Shown: positions 1 through 8,933, numbered from the stretch's first letter. The stretch: 64,000 nucleotides of DNA from Halieaceae bacterium UBA4452 (GCA_002389505.1 DGPA01000038.1:7708-71707); one strand, 5' to 3'. Notes: a model not told the origin generated them from the sequence alone. Program-made: numbers and translations.

Positions 1-82
1 TGTCAACGTCTGCCTGCTTATATCCTTCGACAAATCCTCCCGTGGAATCGATGTAGCAAAGCCAACCCATTCCAGCGAACGC

Positions 83-955
83 TCATGGTTTGAGCGTTAA
101 GGTGTCCGTCTTTAACAACGCCAACACGTTTTCTACCGTATTACCTATTAGCTGGGCTTTGATGCCTCGACGCCCCACTGTACCCATCACGACGAGTTGA
201 GTTTTTAACCGAGCGGCCTCGGAAACAATGGTTTTCGCCACCGGACCACGTTTAAAAATGAATATCGAGGGGGACAAACCGACCTCTTTGGCGAGTTTCT
301 CCATCAGCGGGAGCTGCTCTTTTTGTCGTTCCTTGGCGTAGGTTTTTGGGTCAATAATATCCAGATCGGACAAGATGCTGGGCACGTCAAGCACACATAG
401 CACCTTTAACTCGATATCGAGAATTTCAGCATAATGCCTAGCTTCTCTAAGAATATCGACATTGAGTCTTTGCTTCGCTTTGCTGGTGGTATCGAGATCT
501 ACAGTAGCCAAAATTGACGCGCCTTTTGCCCAACGCTTTTTATTGACCAGCAATACCGGTACTGGGCAGGTGCGTAATAAATGCCAGTCGGTTGACGTGT
601 GCGCCAATGACTCTGATTTGTGACGACTTTTTACCACGGCGGCATAATGGCCGCTGGCTGCGCGTTTGCCGACCCAGTCGTGGATCATTTCGGCCCAAAC
701 CACAGTGAGCTTGATGGCACGGTCGGCACTTGGGATTTTACTCAGCCGTGCGCTGATAGTGAGTCGACGCTCGGCTATCAACTGTTTTTTGATCCTATCA
801 GCGCTTATCTTATCCACCTTCAGACGCCCGATATCCAAAAAAGTAAACGCCACTATTTCTGGGACAAGATCCATTTCCTCGGCCAGATGTAATCCTCGCG
901 CAATCGCCGAACAACGGTCCTCGATATCAGCAATGATCAATAATTTTTCGTTCAT
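83..955 (-). CDS. uspE: Tandem universal stress protein (UspE-like)
   Basis: Two Usp (UspA-fold) domains in tandem over about 290 residues, the length and layout of UspE. The second domain ends with the family's nucleotide-binding type motif GTVGRRGIKAQLIGNTVE, near residues 260-278, followed by the usual C-terminal strand. The first domain lacks an obvious G-x2-G-x9-G loop, as in other UspE proteins. Such proteins are cytoplasmic and support survival under stress; no enzyme activity is assigned. I chose ATG at 955 (MNEKLL) over an in-frame TTG 18 nt upstream because Usp domains begin with this strand. It looks monocistronic. The family call is firm; the name uspE is by architecture. Confidence 0.8.
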   Translation of the reverse strand: MNEKLLIIADIEDRCSAIARGLHLAEEMDLVPEIVAFTFLDIGRLKVDKISADRIKKQLIAERRLTISARLSKIPSADRAIKLTVVWAEMIHDWVGKRAASGHYAAVVKSRHKSESLAHTSTDWHLLRTCPVPVLLVNKKRWAKGASILATVDLDTTSKAKQRLNVDILREARHYAEILDIELKVLCVLDVPSILSDLDIIDPKTYAKERQKEQLPLMEKLAKEVGLSPSIFIFKRGPVAKTIVSEAARLKTQLVVMGTVGRRGIKAQLIGNTVENVLALLKTDTLTLKP

Positions 956-1046
956 GGTGTCTACTACCCTCAATCTCTGCTATCCCTCAAGACTGCCAGT
1001 ATAGAAGTACGCCTCCTGTGATGCACGCACTACACGCAGTCTTTGC

Positions 1047-1943
1047 TTATCGTTTCTCTCGCTCGACACTATTCATTGCTTGGCCCACACTGAGGTATTG
1101 GTCAATGAAAGTAATGACCCGCTGTGCACACTCAGCGGGCGCCTCGAGGGGAAGTAAATGTCCGCCTTCAAGCTGCTCTACAGCCAATGCTGGCATGGCT
1201 GCTTGCCATAGTTTCACAAGCTCTGGGGTTATGACGTCACTCTCCCGCCCAACAATCCCCAACAGTGGTGCACGCATCGCTTTTAATTTTCTAAAAATAC
1301 TCGGTGCACTGCGATAGACGCAGGCCTCCCAAGCCCCGGACCAACGAAGTCGTATACCGCCATCCGCTGCTTGCTCGTGACCGGCATGAACGTAATCCCA
1401 CAGCGACTGGTCAGATAGTCGCCGAAATGGCCGCTTCGCTCGATAAAACGTAAATGCTTCATCAACATGAGCAAATCTGTGGGGTCGATTTAGCGCCACT
1501 TTGGCCATGGGTAGTTCGTAAGCGAATAACCTCGCCATTAGCTGCATCGGCAACCAAAATTTCAACGGCAGCAACACCGGATCGATCGCCACTAAACCTG
1601 TCACCAAATCAGGTCGCTGCGCAGCAGCGAGCATGCTCACGACGGCTCCCATAGAATGCCCAACCAACCAGACAGGCTCATCGATATTGTTTTCTAAGCT
1701 CATAAGTAAGTCGTCGGCATATACTTGCCAATCCAATCGCTTAGGGGCGTGATTTTTTGACCACAGTGGCCTGTGTTCAATGGTGTCAACTCTGAAGCGA
1801 CCCGCGAGACCTTCGAGGAGTTGTCGATAGCTGCCTGGTGGATAGCCGTTGGCGTGCAGAAAGACTAAACGCGGCTCGTCGCCAAGGTGTCGTTCACTGA
1901 GGTACTGATCGCTGAGCCGGAACGGCGTTAACTCTGAGCCCAT
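1047..1943 (-). CDS. Alpha/beta hydrolase
   Basis: A 298-residue alpha/beta-hydrolase fold protein. An oxyanion strand with HANGYPPGSY lies near residues 30-39, the nucleophile elbow is GHSMG near residues 95-99, and the catalytic histidine is probably in GGHLLP near residue 260. An aspartate in the GRESDVITP segment is the likely acid. There is no signal peptide, so it is cytoplasmic. The substrate cannot be read from the sequence; esterases, lipases and C-C hydrolases share this pattern. A GGAAAG element lies just upstream of the ATG. It points away from the amino-acid island that begins at 2285. Confidence 0.8.
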   Translation of the reverse strand: MGSELTPFRLSDQYLSERHLGDEPRLVFLHANGYPPGSYRQLLEGLAGRFRVDTIEHRPLWSKNHAPKRLDWQVYADDLLMSLENNIDEPVWLVGHSMGAVVSMLAAAQRPDLVTGLVAIDPVLLPLKFWLPMQLMARLFAYELPMAKVALNRPHRFAHVDEAFTFYRAKRPFRRLSDQSLWDYVHAGHEQAADGGIRLRWSGAWEACVYRSAPSIFRKLKAMRAPLLGIVGRESDVITPELVKLWQAAMPALAVEQLEGGHLLPLEAPAECAQRVITFIDQYLSVGQAMNSVEREKR

Positions 1944-2284
1944 GTCACTGCTTTCCTAGTCTATTACCGTCTGAACACTGCGCTCGATGGCGCGTTAAGC
2001 GTAGTCTCCCATATTTCATCCTCATCACGACACTCCTACTTAGTGGCAGGAATGAAAAACTCCGCCACAAACCCGCGGCGGTACACAAGGGGGCGGCCTG
2101 CTCAGATGAGAGCGGGTCGCCTGAGTAGAGCCTCCCCTACGCTGAAGACAGCAAACGACAAGTCCTCAACATCACTCACCGATTTTCATGCTGTTTGGAA
2201 CATAAGGCACCTGTCGACCGTGGTGTATAATTAAGCAATTTACTAATATCAGCCGACATGACTAGTTAGCGCAGTGAGTACAGC
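1944..2284. other. Intergenic region between divergent genes
   Basis: 341 bp between the start of the hydrolase (minus) and the start of the phosphotransferase (plus). An open frame of about 60 codons on the plus strand here has no family features and looks random. Apart from the candidate -10 box at 2226-2231 I see no RNA gene, repeat or clear operator. It marks the left edge of the A+T-richer island. Confidence 0.5.
2226..2231 (+). promoter_or_regulatory. Candidate -10 box upstream of the phosphotransferase gene
   Basis: A perfect TATAAT 53 bp ahead of the ATG at 2285. No convincing -35 box lies 16-18 nt upstream, so activator dependence or chance occurrence are both possible. Confidence 0.35.
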
Positions 2285-3256
2285 ATGCAAGAACAGGTCC
2301 CTAATTTCGATAAAGACACTATTGCTAAAATAATAGTAGAGCTATTTGGCATTGACGGTGGAATATCTTCATTAGTGTCTTTTGAAGATCAAAATTTTCT
2401 TATTACAACAACAACAACCAAATATGTGTTGAAAATTGCTAATAAGAAATGGGCCCACGAATTTTTAGCGACGCAAGCCAATGTACTTTGCTATTTAAAG
2501 AAGGCTGCACCTGAACTTACATTTCCTAGCATTGTAAAAAACGTAGAAGGCCAGAGCCTTAGCTACGTAGACGGTTTTGCCATCCGGCTGCTAACCTATC
2601 TTGAAGGGGAGCTTTATACCCATGCCACAAAATCACCGGAACTTTATGAGGATATTGGCCGATTTTTAGGTCGATTCTCACGCGCCATGGAAAATTATAG
2701 TGATGGGTTTACAGAGGGCTCAGATGCGCTATGGAAACTTGATAATGTCATGGCCTGCAAGGTACACCTTGCTAAAGTTATCGATGAAGATGCAAGAAAT
2801 CGAATCAGTCGACTGTTTGATGTTTACGAAGAGAACATCTTGCCGAGGCTTCCCTCTTTACGTAAAGCCGTCATCCACGGTGACGCCAACGAGCAGAACC
2901 TACTGGTGTCATCAAATAATTCAAAGCGAATATCAGGGTTGATAGATTTCGGTGAACTCCAATTGGCAAGTCAAATAAACGACCTTGCAATAACGCTAGC
3001 CTATTCTCTACTTGGAGAAGATGACATAGCCATGGCCTCGACAAAAATCATAGCGGGTTATGAGCGCGAATTCACTTTAGAACCTGCAGAGCGCGAGATA
3101 CTTTACTATTTAATGGCAATGCGTTTGGTGACCAGTATTACTATGAGCTCCCACGCCGCCAATTTGTTTCCTGATAACGACTATATCGTAGTCTCTCAAA
3201 CACCTGCTCGAGCATTGCTGGAAAAACTTGAACGAGAAAAATACATTCTGCTGTAA
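2285..3256 (+). CDS. Aminoglycoside phosphotransferase-fold kinase, hydroxylysine/homoserine-kinase-like
   Basis: 323 residues with the APH/choline-kinase fold. The catalytic Brenner motif is IHGDANEQNLL near residues 199-209 and the Mg-binding DFG is LIDFGELQLA near residues 221-230. Length and the lysine-containing N-lobe strand (YVLKIANK) fit the homoserine kinase type II / hydroxylysine kinase group, enzymes that phosphorylate hydroxyls of small amino-acid-like substrates. It lies 10 bp upstream of an aminotransferase, so the two are probably co-transcribed. Eukaryotic hydroxylysine kinase works with a PLP phospho-lyase; whether that logic holds here is only inference. Base composition is clearly A+T-rich. 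The substrate is unknown; an aminoglycoside resistance role is unlikely given the neighbours. Confidence 0.75.
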   Translation: MQEQVPNFDKDTIAKIIVELFGIDGGISSLVSFEDQNFLITTTTTKYVLKIANKKWAHEFLATQANVLCYLKKAAPELTFPSIVKNVEGQSLSYVDGFAIRLLTYLEGELYTHATKSPELYEDIGRFLGRFSRAMENYSDGFTEGSDALWKLDNVMACKVHLAKVIDEDARNRISRLFDVYEENILPRLPSLRKAVIHGDANEQNLLVSSNNSKRISGLIDFGELQLASQINDLAITLAYSLLGEDDIAMASTKIIAGYEREFTLEPAEREILYYLMAMRLVTSITMSSHAANLFPDNDYIVVSQTPARALLEKLEREKYILL

Positions 3257-3266
3257 GAGGACGCAA

Positions 3267-4418
3267 ATGAGCTACATAGAACCCTGGTCAAAGAAGCATA
3301 AAAAAGTTGCCGGCAGCGCCGTATATAGTTTGTCCAACTCTTTTGTCGAACCACTTACTAACGAGCAATTGATTGAGTTATCCCTCGAAAGAGGCGATCA
3401 GCAGATTGTCGATGAATTTCGACACCATTCTTTAGCCTATACCCCCAGCGGTGGCAGCCTCGATCTTAGGCAAGTCATAGCGAATTTTTACGGACCGGAC
3501 ATTAGCGCCGATAATATTGTTGTGTTTCCAGGTGGCCAAGTCGCCTTGCAGACTGCGGCTGCCGCCGTCTTGGACAACAAAAGCCACGCTATCGTTTTTA
3601 GCCCCGGGTATCAGTCTGTTCAACAAGCCCCGGTACAGGCTACGAGCCAGATAACTACCATTCAACGTAGGTCAGTAGATCATTGGCAAATAAACCCCCA
3701 ATGGGTAGAGGCCGCTATTCAGGATAATACGAGGTACATCGTGATCAACGAGCCTTATAACCCGGCGGGCACGCTGATGAGCGCCCAACTACAACAGCAG
3801 CTTAAAGATATAGCCCAAAAAAACGGCATATTCTTGCTATCTGATGAGGTGTACCGATTTCTAGAGCACGATGCCAACGACAGACTACCGGCCATGGCTG
3901 ATCTCTATGCGAAAGGACTCAGTCTTTGCACGCTCTCCAAACCTTGGGGTGGCTGTGGTATCACCATTGGCTGGATAGCCCTGCAAGATATAGAACTCAA
4001 GCAAAAGCTCATTGATGTGCAGTATTTTGGCACCGCCTGCCCTGCTCGCTCCAGTGAAATTCAAGCAATAATGACCCTACGGGCCAGTGACATTATTCTT
4101 CAAGAAAAAATGAGGATCATTCACCATAACCTCACGTTGTTAGATCAATTTATTGAAGATTACAGCGATTTATTTGAATGGGTTCGCCCCACCGCTGGCG
4201 CTGTAGCTTTTGTCAAATTTAAAGGGCCGTTAACCTCAGAGCAACTTGGCCAACAATTAGCAGAATCAGGCATTTCAATAAAGCCGGCCTATGTATTTAT
4301 GGCCAACACCAAAGGCTATGAGCATTATTTTCGCATCGGCTATGGTGAACAGAATATGCCCCAAGCATTGTCTGCATTGATTCACTTTGTCGAGGAGAAC
4401 AAGGATAATTGGCGATAG
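3267..4418 (+). CDS. Class I/II PLP-dependent aminotransferase (paralogue of the gene at 5736-6905)
   Basis: 383 residues with the fold-type I aminotransferase pattern: NEPYNPAG near residue 165, DEVYR near residue 200, the PLP lysine in SKPWGGCGITIGW near residues 224-236, and a C-terminal FRIGYG carrying the carboxylate-binding arginine. I start it at ATG 3267, where AGAGGA sits 6 nt upstream, not at the frame's first ATG inside the kinase. It shares many blocks with the other aminotransferase of the island (GDQQ, DLRQ, VVFPG, DEVYR.LEHD, SKPWG), so they are paralogues. This group also contains arginine-modifying PLP enzymes, so transamination is not certain. It ends directly against the convergent cyclodeaminase gene, with no spacer. 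Confidence 0.8.
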   Translation: MSYIEPWSKKHKKVAGSAVYSLSNSFVEPLTNEQLIELSLERGDQQIVDEFRHHSLAYTPSGGSLDLRQVIANFYGPDISADNIVVFPGGQVALQTAAAAVLDNKSHAIVFSPGYQSVQQAPVQATSQITTIQRRSVDHWQINPQWVEAAIQDNTRYIVINEPYNPAGTLMSAQLQQQLKDIAQKNGIFLLSDEVYRFLEHDANDRLPAMADLYAKGLSLCTLSKPWGGCGITIGWIALQDIELKQKLIDVQYFGTACPARSSEIQAIMTLRASDIILQEKMRIIHHNLTLLDQFIEDYSDLFEWVRPTAGAVAFVKFKGPLTSEQLGQQLAESGISIKPAYVFMANTKGYEHYFRIGYGEQNMPQALSALIHFVEENKDNWR

Positions 4419-5732
4419 TTATCGTTGGATTTCTGAGCCCTCCAGAACCGCCTGAACAATTTGCAAATCTTGAACACCAATGCCTGAGGAGAGAAACAAC
4501 CTCAGTTTCTTATCCGCCGTTGCATCACGATATCCGGTGGCTAGAAAGTCACCAAATTCCTGTAAGTCAGACTCCACTATCACTTCATTTTTAAGCGCAA
4601 TTGCAGCATTACCGTGATCACAGCCCTGAGCGATAGAGTCGATCAATATCGTATCGGCTTTCTTCAGCAGTGCTGGGGAAAGCTCGACTTTGCCGGGCAT
4701 GTCTGCACCAATAGCAATGATCAGCGTGTTGTCAAAAATAATATCGGCGGCATCGAGCAAGGCTATTTGCGACGGCGTTGTGGTGATGATGAGATTAGCG
4801 TGTTTTGCCATCTGCCCGGGTGTGTCCACAAGGTCAACTTCCCAGCCGTTTTCTCTCATCTCATTTGCAAATATTTGTGTATTAGCCGGGGTGTGGCCGC
4901 ACACCGTGAGCTTCCGACAAGCTGGGTAAAGCTCTTTTAGCAGTCCAAGGTGTAGACGCGCCTGCACCCCTGTACCCACCATGCCAATAGCGGCAAGCTC
5001 CTTGGCTGGCATCATTTCCTGTGCCGCATTTCTGCCTGCAATTGCTGTTCGGAGATCCGTTAGATGGCCCTCATCGTTCAGTACCATAAGGGGCCTACCT
5101 GTTCGAGCATCGAATGCAATCATCATGCCCTGTGAGGATTGCAAGCCCTTGTCGATGTTCCCAGGAAAACCTGTGGCTATCTTAAACACATAGATATCGC
5201 CCTGTTTTTTGTGCGCTCCTTTTAGGTGTAGATCGCCGCGTCCGCTGAACGGCATATAGATCACGGCCGGAATAGTCACTTCCCCACGACTGAATGCTTT
5301 GAATCCCTGCTTCTGTAGTTGCCATACACGTGCATCGCCCGTGGCCTTAAGGGTTTGCTGAATCTCAGCCCAGCTGATTTCGGGCAGCGTTGTGTTGGGT
5401 TTTTCAGAGTCACTTTCAAGCAGCATTTGAGTGATAACACCCGTATGAGCATCACCCACTAACGTAAAGCGACTGTCGATCGTACCGCTAGATCCATCAC
5501 CGTTGGATGACTGAAACGAACTCGAAAATTGGATGACAAAGTGAGCTTCGCCGTTCTTGAAAACGCCTCTTATTGTCAAGTTACCCGACGTAGGATGTAG
5601 AAAATCCATAGTGATTTTATCAGTCACCACATCCAGATTAGCTGAGGTGTTGCAATCATTCGTGAGATAAGTGAGGCTTTCAATTGGGCTTAATAAGGCC
5701 CTCAACTCAGCGATTGATTGTAATAGCTGCAT
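4419..5732 (-). CDS. Ornithine cyclodeaminase / mu-crystallin family protein with extra N-terminal domain
   Basis: 437 residues. From about residue 116 onward it is a full-length OCD/mu-crystallin protein: the lysine-bearing strand VFKIATGFPGN near 182-192, FDARTGRP near 207-214, LTDLRTA near 224-230 and the NAD(P)-binding GMVGTGVQAR near 250-259. The family includes ornithine cyclodeaminase (ornithine to proline plus ammonia), ketimine reductases and alanine dehydrogenase, so the reaction is open. The first 115 residues are an added, mostly beta-rich segment (DFLHPTSGNLTIRGVF, HFVIQFSSSF) that I do not recognise. It starts 3 nt after the upstream aminotransferase stop codon, so the two are coupled. 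A role on ornithine, proline or a cyclic imine from the aminotransferases is plausible. Confidence 0.8.
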   Translation of the reverse strand: MQLLQSIAELRALLSPIESLTYLTNDCNTSANLDVVTDKITMDFLHPTSGNLTIRGVFKNGEAHFVIQFSSSFQSSNGDGSSGTIDSRFTLVGDAHTGVITQMLLESDSEKPNTTLPEISWAEIQQTLKATGDARVWQLQKQGFKAFSRGEVTIPAVIYMPFSGRGDLHLKGAHKKQGDIYVFKIATGFPGNIDKGLQSSQGMMIAFDARTGRPLMVLNDEGHLTDLRTAIAGRNAAQEMMPAKELAAIGMVGTGVQARLHLGLLKELYPACRKLTVCGHTPANTQIFANEMRENGWEVDLVDTPGQMAKHANLIITTTPSQIALLDAADIIFDNTLIIAIGADMPGKVELSPALLKKADTILIDSIAQGCDHGNAAIALKNEVIVESDLQEFGDFLATGYRDATADKKLRLFLSSGIGVQDLQIVQAVLEGSEIQR

Positions 5733-5735
5733 TAT

Positions 5736-6905
5736 CTACGCCCCCACTCGCTTACCCCAAATGGGACGCTGCTGATCAATAAAAAGCCTAAAAGCCTGTA
5801 GGGCGGCTGGCATGGTGGTGCGGCTAAAACCGATGCGGAAATACTGCTTGAGGGAGTCATCGCAATCAAAAATGGCCGGAGGAAATACCAGTATTTCATG
5901 TTCTACCAGCTGATTGGCAAGCTCATTAGCACTAATAGGACCCTTGAACTTTACAAACCCTGTACCACCTGCCCTTGGCGATATCCATTCAAAAATATCC
6001 GCATTGTCAGCAAAATACTGCTCCAACAGAGCGAGGTTGTCATGAATAATTTGAATATTTTTAGCAATAATAATATCTGACGATCGTAGGGCCATCATCG
6101 CTTGAATTTCCCCGGCGCGAGAAAAGCAAACAGCGTAAATATGTTGAGCCTTTAATAACTTACTGCAAATATGTTTGTCTTGACATACTACCCACCCAAT
6201 CCCAGTACCACCTGCTCCCCAAGGTTTTGACATTGTACTTAACGCTATGGCTTTGTTTGACAGGGATGCCATCGAGGGACTGCGAGTGAGCGGGTCATGC
6301 TCTAACCAGCGATACACCTCATCTGAAAATATCAAAATGTCGTGTTCCTCAGCTAGACGAACAAGCGCTAGTTTGCTGTCAAGACTCATCATCGCTCCCG
6401 ACGGATTATGAGGATCATTAAGCGCTATATATTTGGTGTTTACCTTGATAGCCGCAGCAACGGCATCTATATCCATCTGCCAATGATCATCGGGTGATAG
6501 ATTCACTCGAGTAATGTCGCACCCCGCCAGCTTAGCTCCCTCTTCAAGTGATTGATAACTAGGCGTAATTACGATGGCGTGATCACCAGCCTGTAGTAAT
6601 GCCTGTGCCGTTAATGTCATCCCGGTTTGTGCGCCAGGGAAAACCACGACGTGCTCTGCTGAAATGCCCGCGTCGTACAACTGCGATATCTCTTGCCTCA
6701 AATCCCAACTGCCGCCGTTATCTGCATAGCCCAAAGAATGGTCATGGTAGTGTTGAACGAGCTGTTGATCGCCATTGTTTTCTGCCATTGCGATAAGTTC
6801 CGTTAACATTAACGGTTCTGATGACGACGCGTAAAAACGATGTCTGATATTGATTGTTTTTGCTAATAATTCTTCAGATCTGATTGGGCTATCTAACAGG
6901 TGCAT
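5736..6905 (-). CDS. Class I/II PLP-dependent aminotransferase (paralogue of the gene at 3267-4418)
   Basis: 389 residues, fold-type I: NDPHNPSGAMM near residue 165, DEVYRWLEHD near 200, PLP lysine in SKPWGAGGTGIGW near 228-240, QYFRIGFSRTTMP at the C-terminus. It is collinear with the other aminotransferase of the island, sharing GDQQLV, GGS-DLRQ, VVFPG, DHWQ, a run near residue 275 (QAMMALRSSDII) and FVKFKGP. AAGGA lies 7 nt ahead of the ATG. It forms a two-gene unit with the cyclodeaminase homologue and sits 133 bp downstream of argB on the same strand, so read-through from the ast operon is possible. The substrate is unknown; related folds include capreomycidine synthase-type and arginine-oxidising enzymes. 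Confidence 0.8.
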   Translation of the reverse strand: MHLLDSPIRSEELLAKTINIRHRFYASSSEPLMLTELIAMAENNGDQQLVQHYHDHSLGYADNGGSWDLRQEISQLYDAGISAEHVVVFPGAQTGMTLTAQALLQAGDHAIVITPSYQSLEEGAKLAGCDITRVNLSPDDHWQMDIDAVAAAIKVNTKYIALNDPHNPSGAMMSLDSKLALVRLAEEHDILIFSDEVYRWLEHDPLTRSPSMASLSNKAIALSTMSKPWGAGGTGIGWVVCQDKHICSKLLKAQHIYAVCFSRAGEIQAMMALRSSDIIIAKNIQIIHDNLALLEQYFADNADIFEWISPRAGGTGFVKFKGPISANELANQLVEHEILVFPPAIFDCDDSLKQYFRIGFSRTTMPAALQAFRLFIDQQRPIWGKRVGA

Positions 6906-7038
6906 GACAAATCCTTAACTTTATAGGAACTTAAATACTTCCGAAATAATGTGAGTATCCAGTGAACAGCCTTTTTACTTCACGTTATAATATGGGCTTA
7001 GCATGGAGTCCGGCATGGACCCTACCAATGTTGTGCTT

Positions 7039-7884
7039 TCAACTTGGTAACACCCTAATCAACGTTCCATAGTCTGTTTTGCCTTGGGCTATGCTCATAA
7101 AAGCCTGAGCATCCTTTGCATCCACAATCGCAACGGTATCGATACCCGATTGCAGCAGTGACAAGGCCTCTTCAACCTTTGGGATCATGCCACCCATAAT
7201 AATACCGCGATCGATGTATTCCCTTGCCTCAGTGACGTCTAGATGGGCAAAGCGACTCTGGGGGTCATCGATATTTCTATAGATACCACCGATGCCGGTC
7301 ACGAAGATAAGCAGCTGCGCAGTCATCTGTTTTGCCATTTGGACAACCGTGGTGTCCGCATTAATATTAAAAATATCGCCCCTGTCATTTATACCTATAG
7401 AGGCCAATACAGGCACTACACCCGTATCCAATAAGCACGCTACAAGCTGCGTGTTAATGGTAGTTACATCCCCTACCTCACCAAAATCAATAGGGTCGGT
7501 GCCCCCGCCCGACACTATGGTAGGCTCGCGCCTTTGGGCGCCTATGATTTTTCCAGAGGCGCCATGGCAACCGAATGCATTGACTCCCTGCGCTTGCATG
7601 ATGGACACCAAATCTACATTTATCTGGCCACATAACACCTGTTTTACCACCTCTAGATCGTCGTCGCTGGTGATGCGCCGACCAGCTACTTTCCGGGGTG
7701 TTATCCCGAGTCGGGACTGCATGGCAGAGATCTGCGGACCACCACCATGCAGTACCACAACATGCCAACTGTCGCCTAGCAGACCCAGAATATTTCTTAC
7801 TAACCCAATACGCTGACCGTCATCAAGCAAAATGTCACCACCCACTTTTACCACCGCTAGCGGTTTCTTTTGGTTCACGGCCAC
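7039..7884 (-). CDS. argB: Acetylglutamate kinase family protein (ArgB)
   Basis: 281 residues of the amino-acid kinase family. Visible are VKVGGDIL (phosphate-binding start), HGGGPQI near residue 46, NINADTTVVQ near 174, GGIYRN and GGMIPKVEEAL near 227-237, all typical of N-acetylglutamate kinase. Normally it phosphorylates N-acetylglutamate in arginine biosynthesis. The start is GTG, overlapping the argC stop by 10 bp (a second GTG lies two codons in), so translation is coupled. It is the last gene of an operon encoding arginine catabolism (astA, astB, astE), which is odd for a biosynthetic enzyme. It may act in reverse on N-succinylglutamyl phosphate to make ATP. It could instead be the organism's ordinary argB; no other copy is visible here. 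Confidence 0.88.
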   Translation of the reverse strand: MAVNQKKPLAVVKVGGDILLDDGQRIGLVRNILGLLGDSWHVVVLHGGGPQISAMQSRLGITPRKVAGRRITSDDDLEVVKQVLCGQINVDLVSIMQAQGVNAFGCHGASGKIIGAQRREPTIVSGGGTDPIDFGEVGDVTTINTQLVACLLDTGVVPVLASIGINDRGDIFNINADTTVVQMAKQMTAQLLIFVTGIGGIYRNIDDPQSRFAHLDVTEAREYIDRGIIMGGMIPKVEEALSLLQSGIDTVAIVDAKDAQAFMSIAQGKTDYGTLIRVLPS

Positions 7885-8933
7885 ATCCCCAATGAATCAA
7901 GCTGGTAGCTGTTATCGTAGCCGGTCATCAAATTAAAGTTCTGTATTGCCTGACCTGCCCCACCCTTAATCAAATTATCCAGGACGCTGGTAACACATAA
8001 GGTTTTGGATCCATCGCTATGCGCCTCACTTATTTCAACACCAATTTCTATACGCGCAGAATTTTTGATGGCGACAACCTCTGGAGACATGCCTGTTGGT
8101 AGCACCGAAATTAACGGAAAACCGTCATAATACGCCTCATAAATTTGACGCAACTGAGCCTCAGTGATGCCGGCGGGCATGGCAAGTTGAGCGATCGACA
8201 TCATTCCGCGAGCAATGGGCGCAGATACGGGTACAAAGTCCAGTTTGACCTGCCCTGCTCCAGCTGCGCTTAACGTTTGCAATATCTCTGGCGTGTGCTG
8301 ATGATTAAACACTTTATAGGTCTTCAAGTTATTACTGCGCAGAGCGTGATGATTCCCCGCTTGGGGATGTACACCCGAGCCGCTTGAGCCGGTTAACGCC
8401 ACCACCTTAACCGCCGACTCCTGCATGAGCCCCGCGTTCGCCAACGGTAAAAGCGATGTGGCTATACAGGTAGCAAAGCAGCCCGGATTAGCCACATACT
8501 TAGCGGTTGCAATTTGCTCGGCGTACAATTCTGGCATGCCATAAACAAATGAGCCGAGCCACTCAGGGCAAGGATGTTGATCGGCATAATACTTCGTGTA
8601 GTCACTCAGCTGGGTAAGACGAAAGTCACCTGATAAATCGATAAGCCGAACATCTAGCTCAAAAAGCTCCATCGCGACGGTTGCGGTTATTACATGCGGC
8701 ATTGCCAGGAATACAATATCGGCGCCTGCGGCACACTCTTGCGGCGGAATATCCTCTAGGACGATATCGCTACATCCCCACAGTGAGCGGTTAACTTCGC
8801 CAATCGTTTTGCCTATATGATCTTTACTCGACACCCGCAATATTTCCACATCATCGCGACTTAACAAATGTCGCAGCAGCTCTGCAGCAAGGTACCCAGA
8901 GCCACCAATAATAGAGACGTTAGTTTTTTTCAT
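7875..8933 (-). CDS. argC: N-acetyl-gamma-glutamyl-phosphate reductase family protein (ArgC)
   Basis: 352 residues. The N-terminal Rossmann motif is IIGGSGYLAAELLR near residues 8-21, the catalytic cysteine is in NPGCFAT near residue 149, and GSSGSG(V)HP with a nearby HH pair fits the family. ArgC interconverts N-acetylglutamyl phosphate and N-acetylglutamate semialdehyde with NADP(H), reversibly. Its ATGA start overlaps the astE stop, and it overlaps argB downstream. Placed between astE and argB it fills the position AstD occupies in the standard AST pathway. In reverse it would oxidise N-succinylglutamate semialdehyde and conserve the energy as an acyl phosphate. Substrate preference (acetyl or succinyl) cannot be read from sequence alone. 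Confidence 0.88.
   Translation of the reverse strand: MKKTNVSIIGGSGYLAAELLRHLLSRDDVEILRVSSKDHIGKTIGEVNRSLWGCSDIVLEDIPPQECAAGADIVFLAMPHVITATVAMELFELDVRLIDLSGDFRLTQLSDYTKYYADQHPCPEWLGSFVYGMPELYAEQIATAKYVANPGCFATCIATSLLPLANAGLMQESAVKVVALTGSSGSGVHPQAGNHHALRSNNLKTYKVFNHQHTPEILQTLSAAGAGQVKLDFVPVSAPIARGMMSIAQLAMPAGITEAQLRQIYEAYYDGFPLISVLPTGMSPEVVAIKNSARIEIGVEISEAHSDGSKTLCVTSVLDNLIKGGAGQAIQNFNLMTGYDNSYQLDSLGMWP

Noticed and set aside
666..1004. Plus-strand frames over the universal stress gene
   Set aside because: Antisense shadows of the uspE-like gene with no family features.
6970..7020. Direct repeats TCCATGC between argB and the downstream aminotransferase as a terminator
   Set aside because: They are direct, not inverted, repeats; only a 4-bp stem is possible and no T run follows.
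7039..8933. Reading argB and argC as LysZ/LysY of the LysW-dependent lysine route
   Set aside because: No LysW carrier gene is present, the kinase has normal N-acetylglutamate kinase motifs, and the ast neighbours point to glutamate intermediates.
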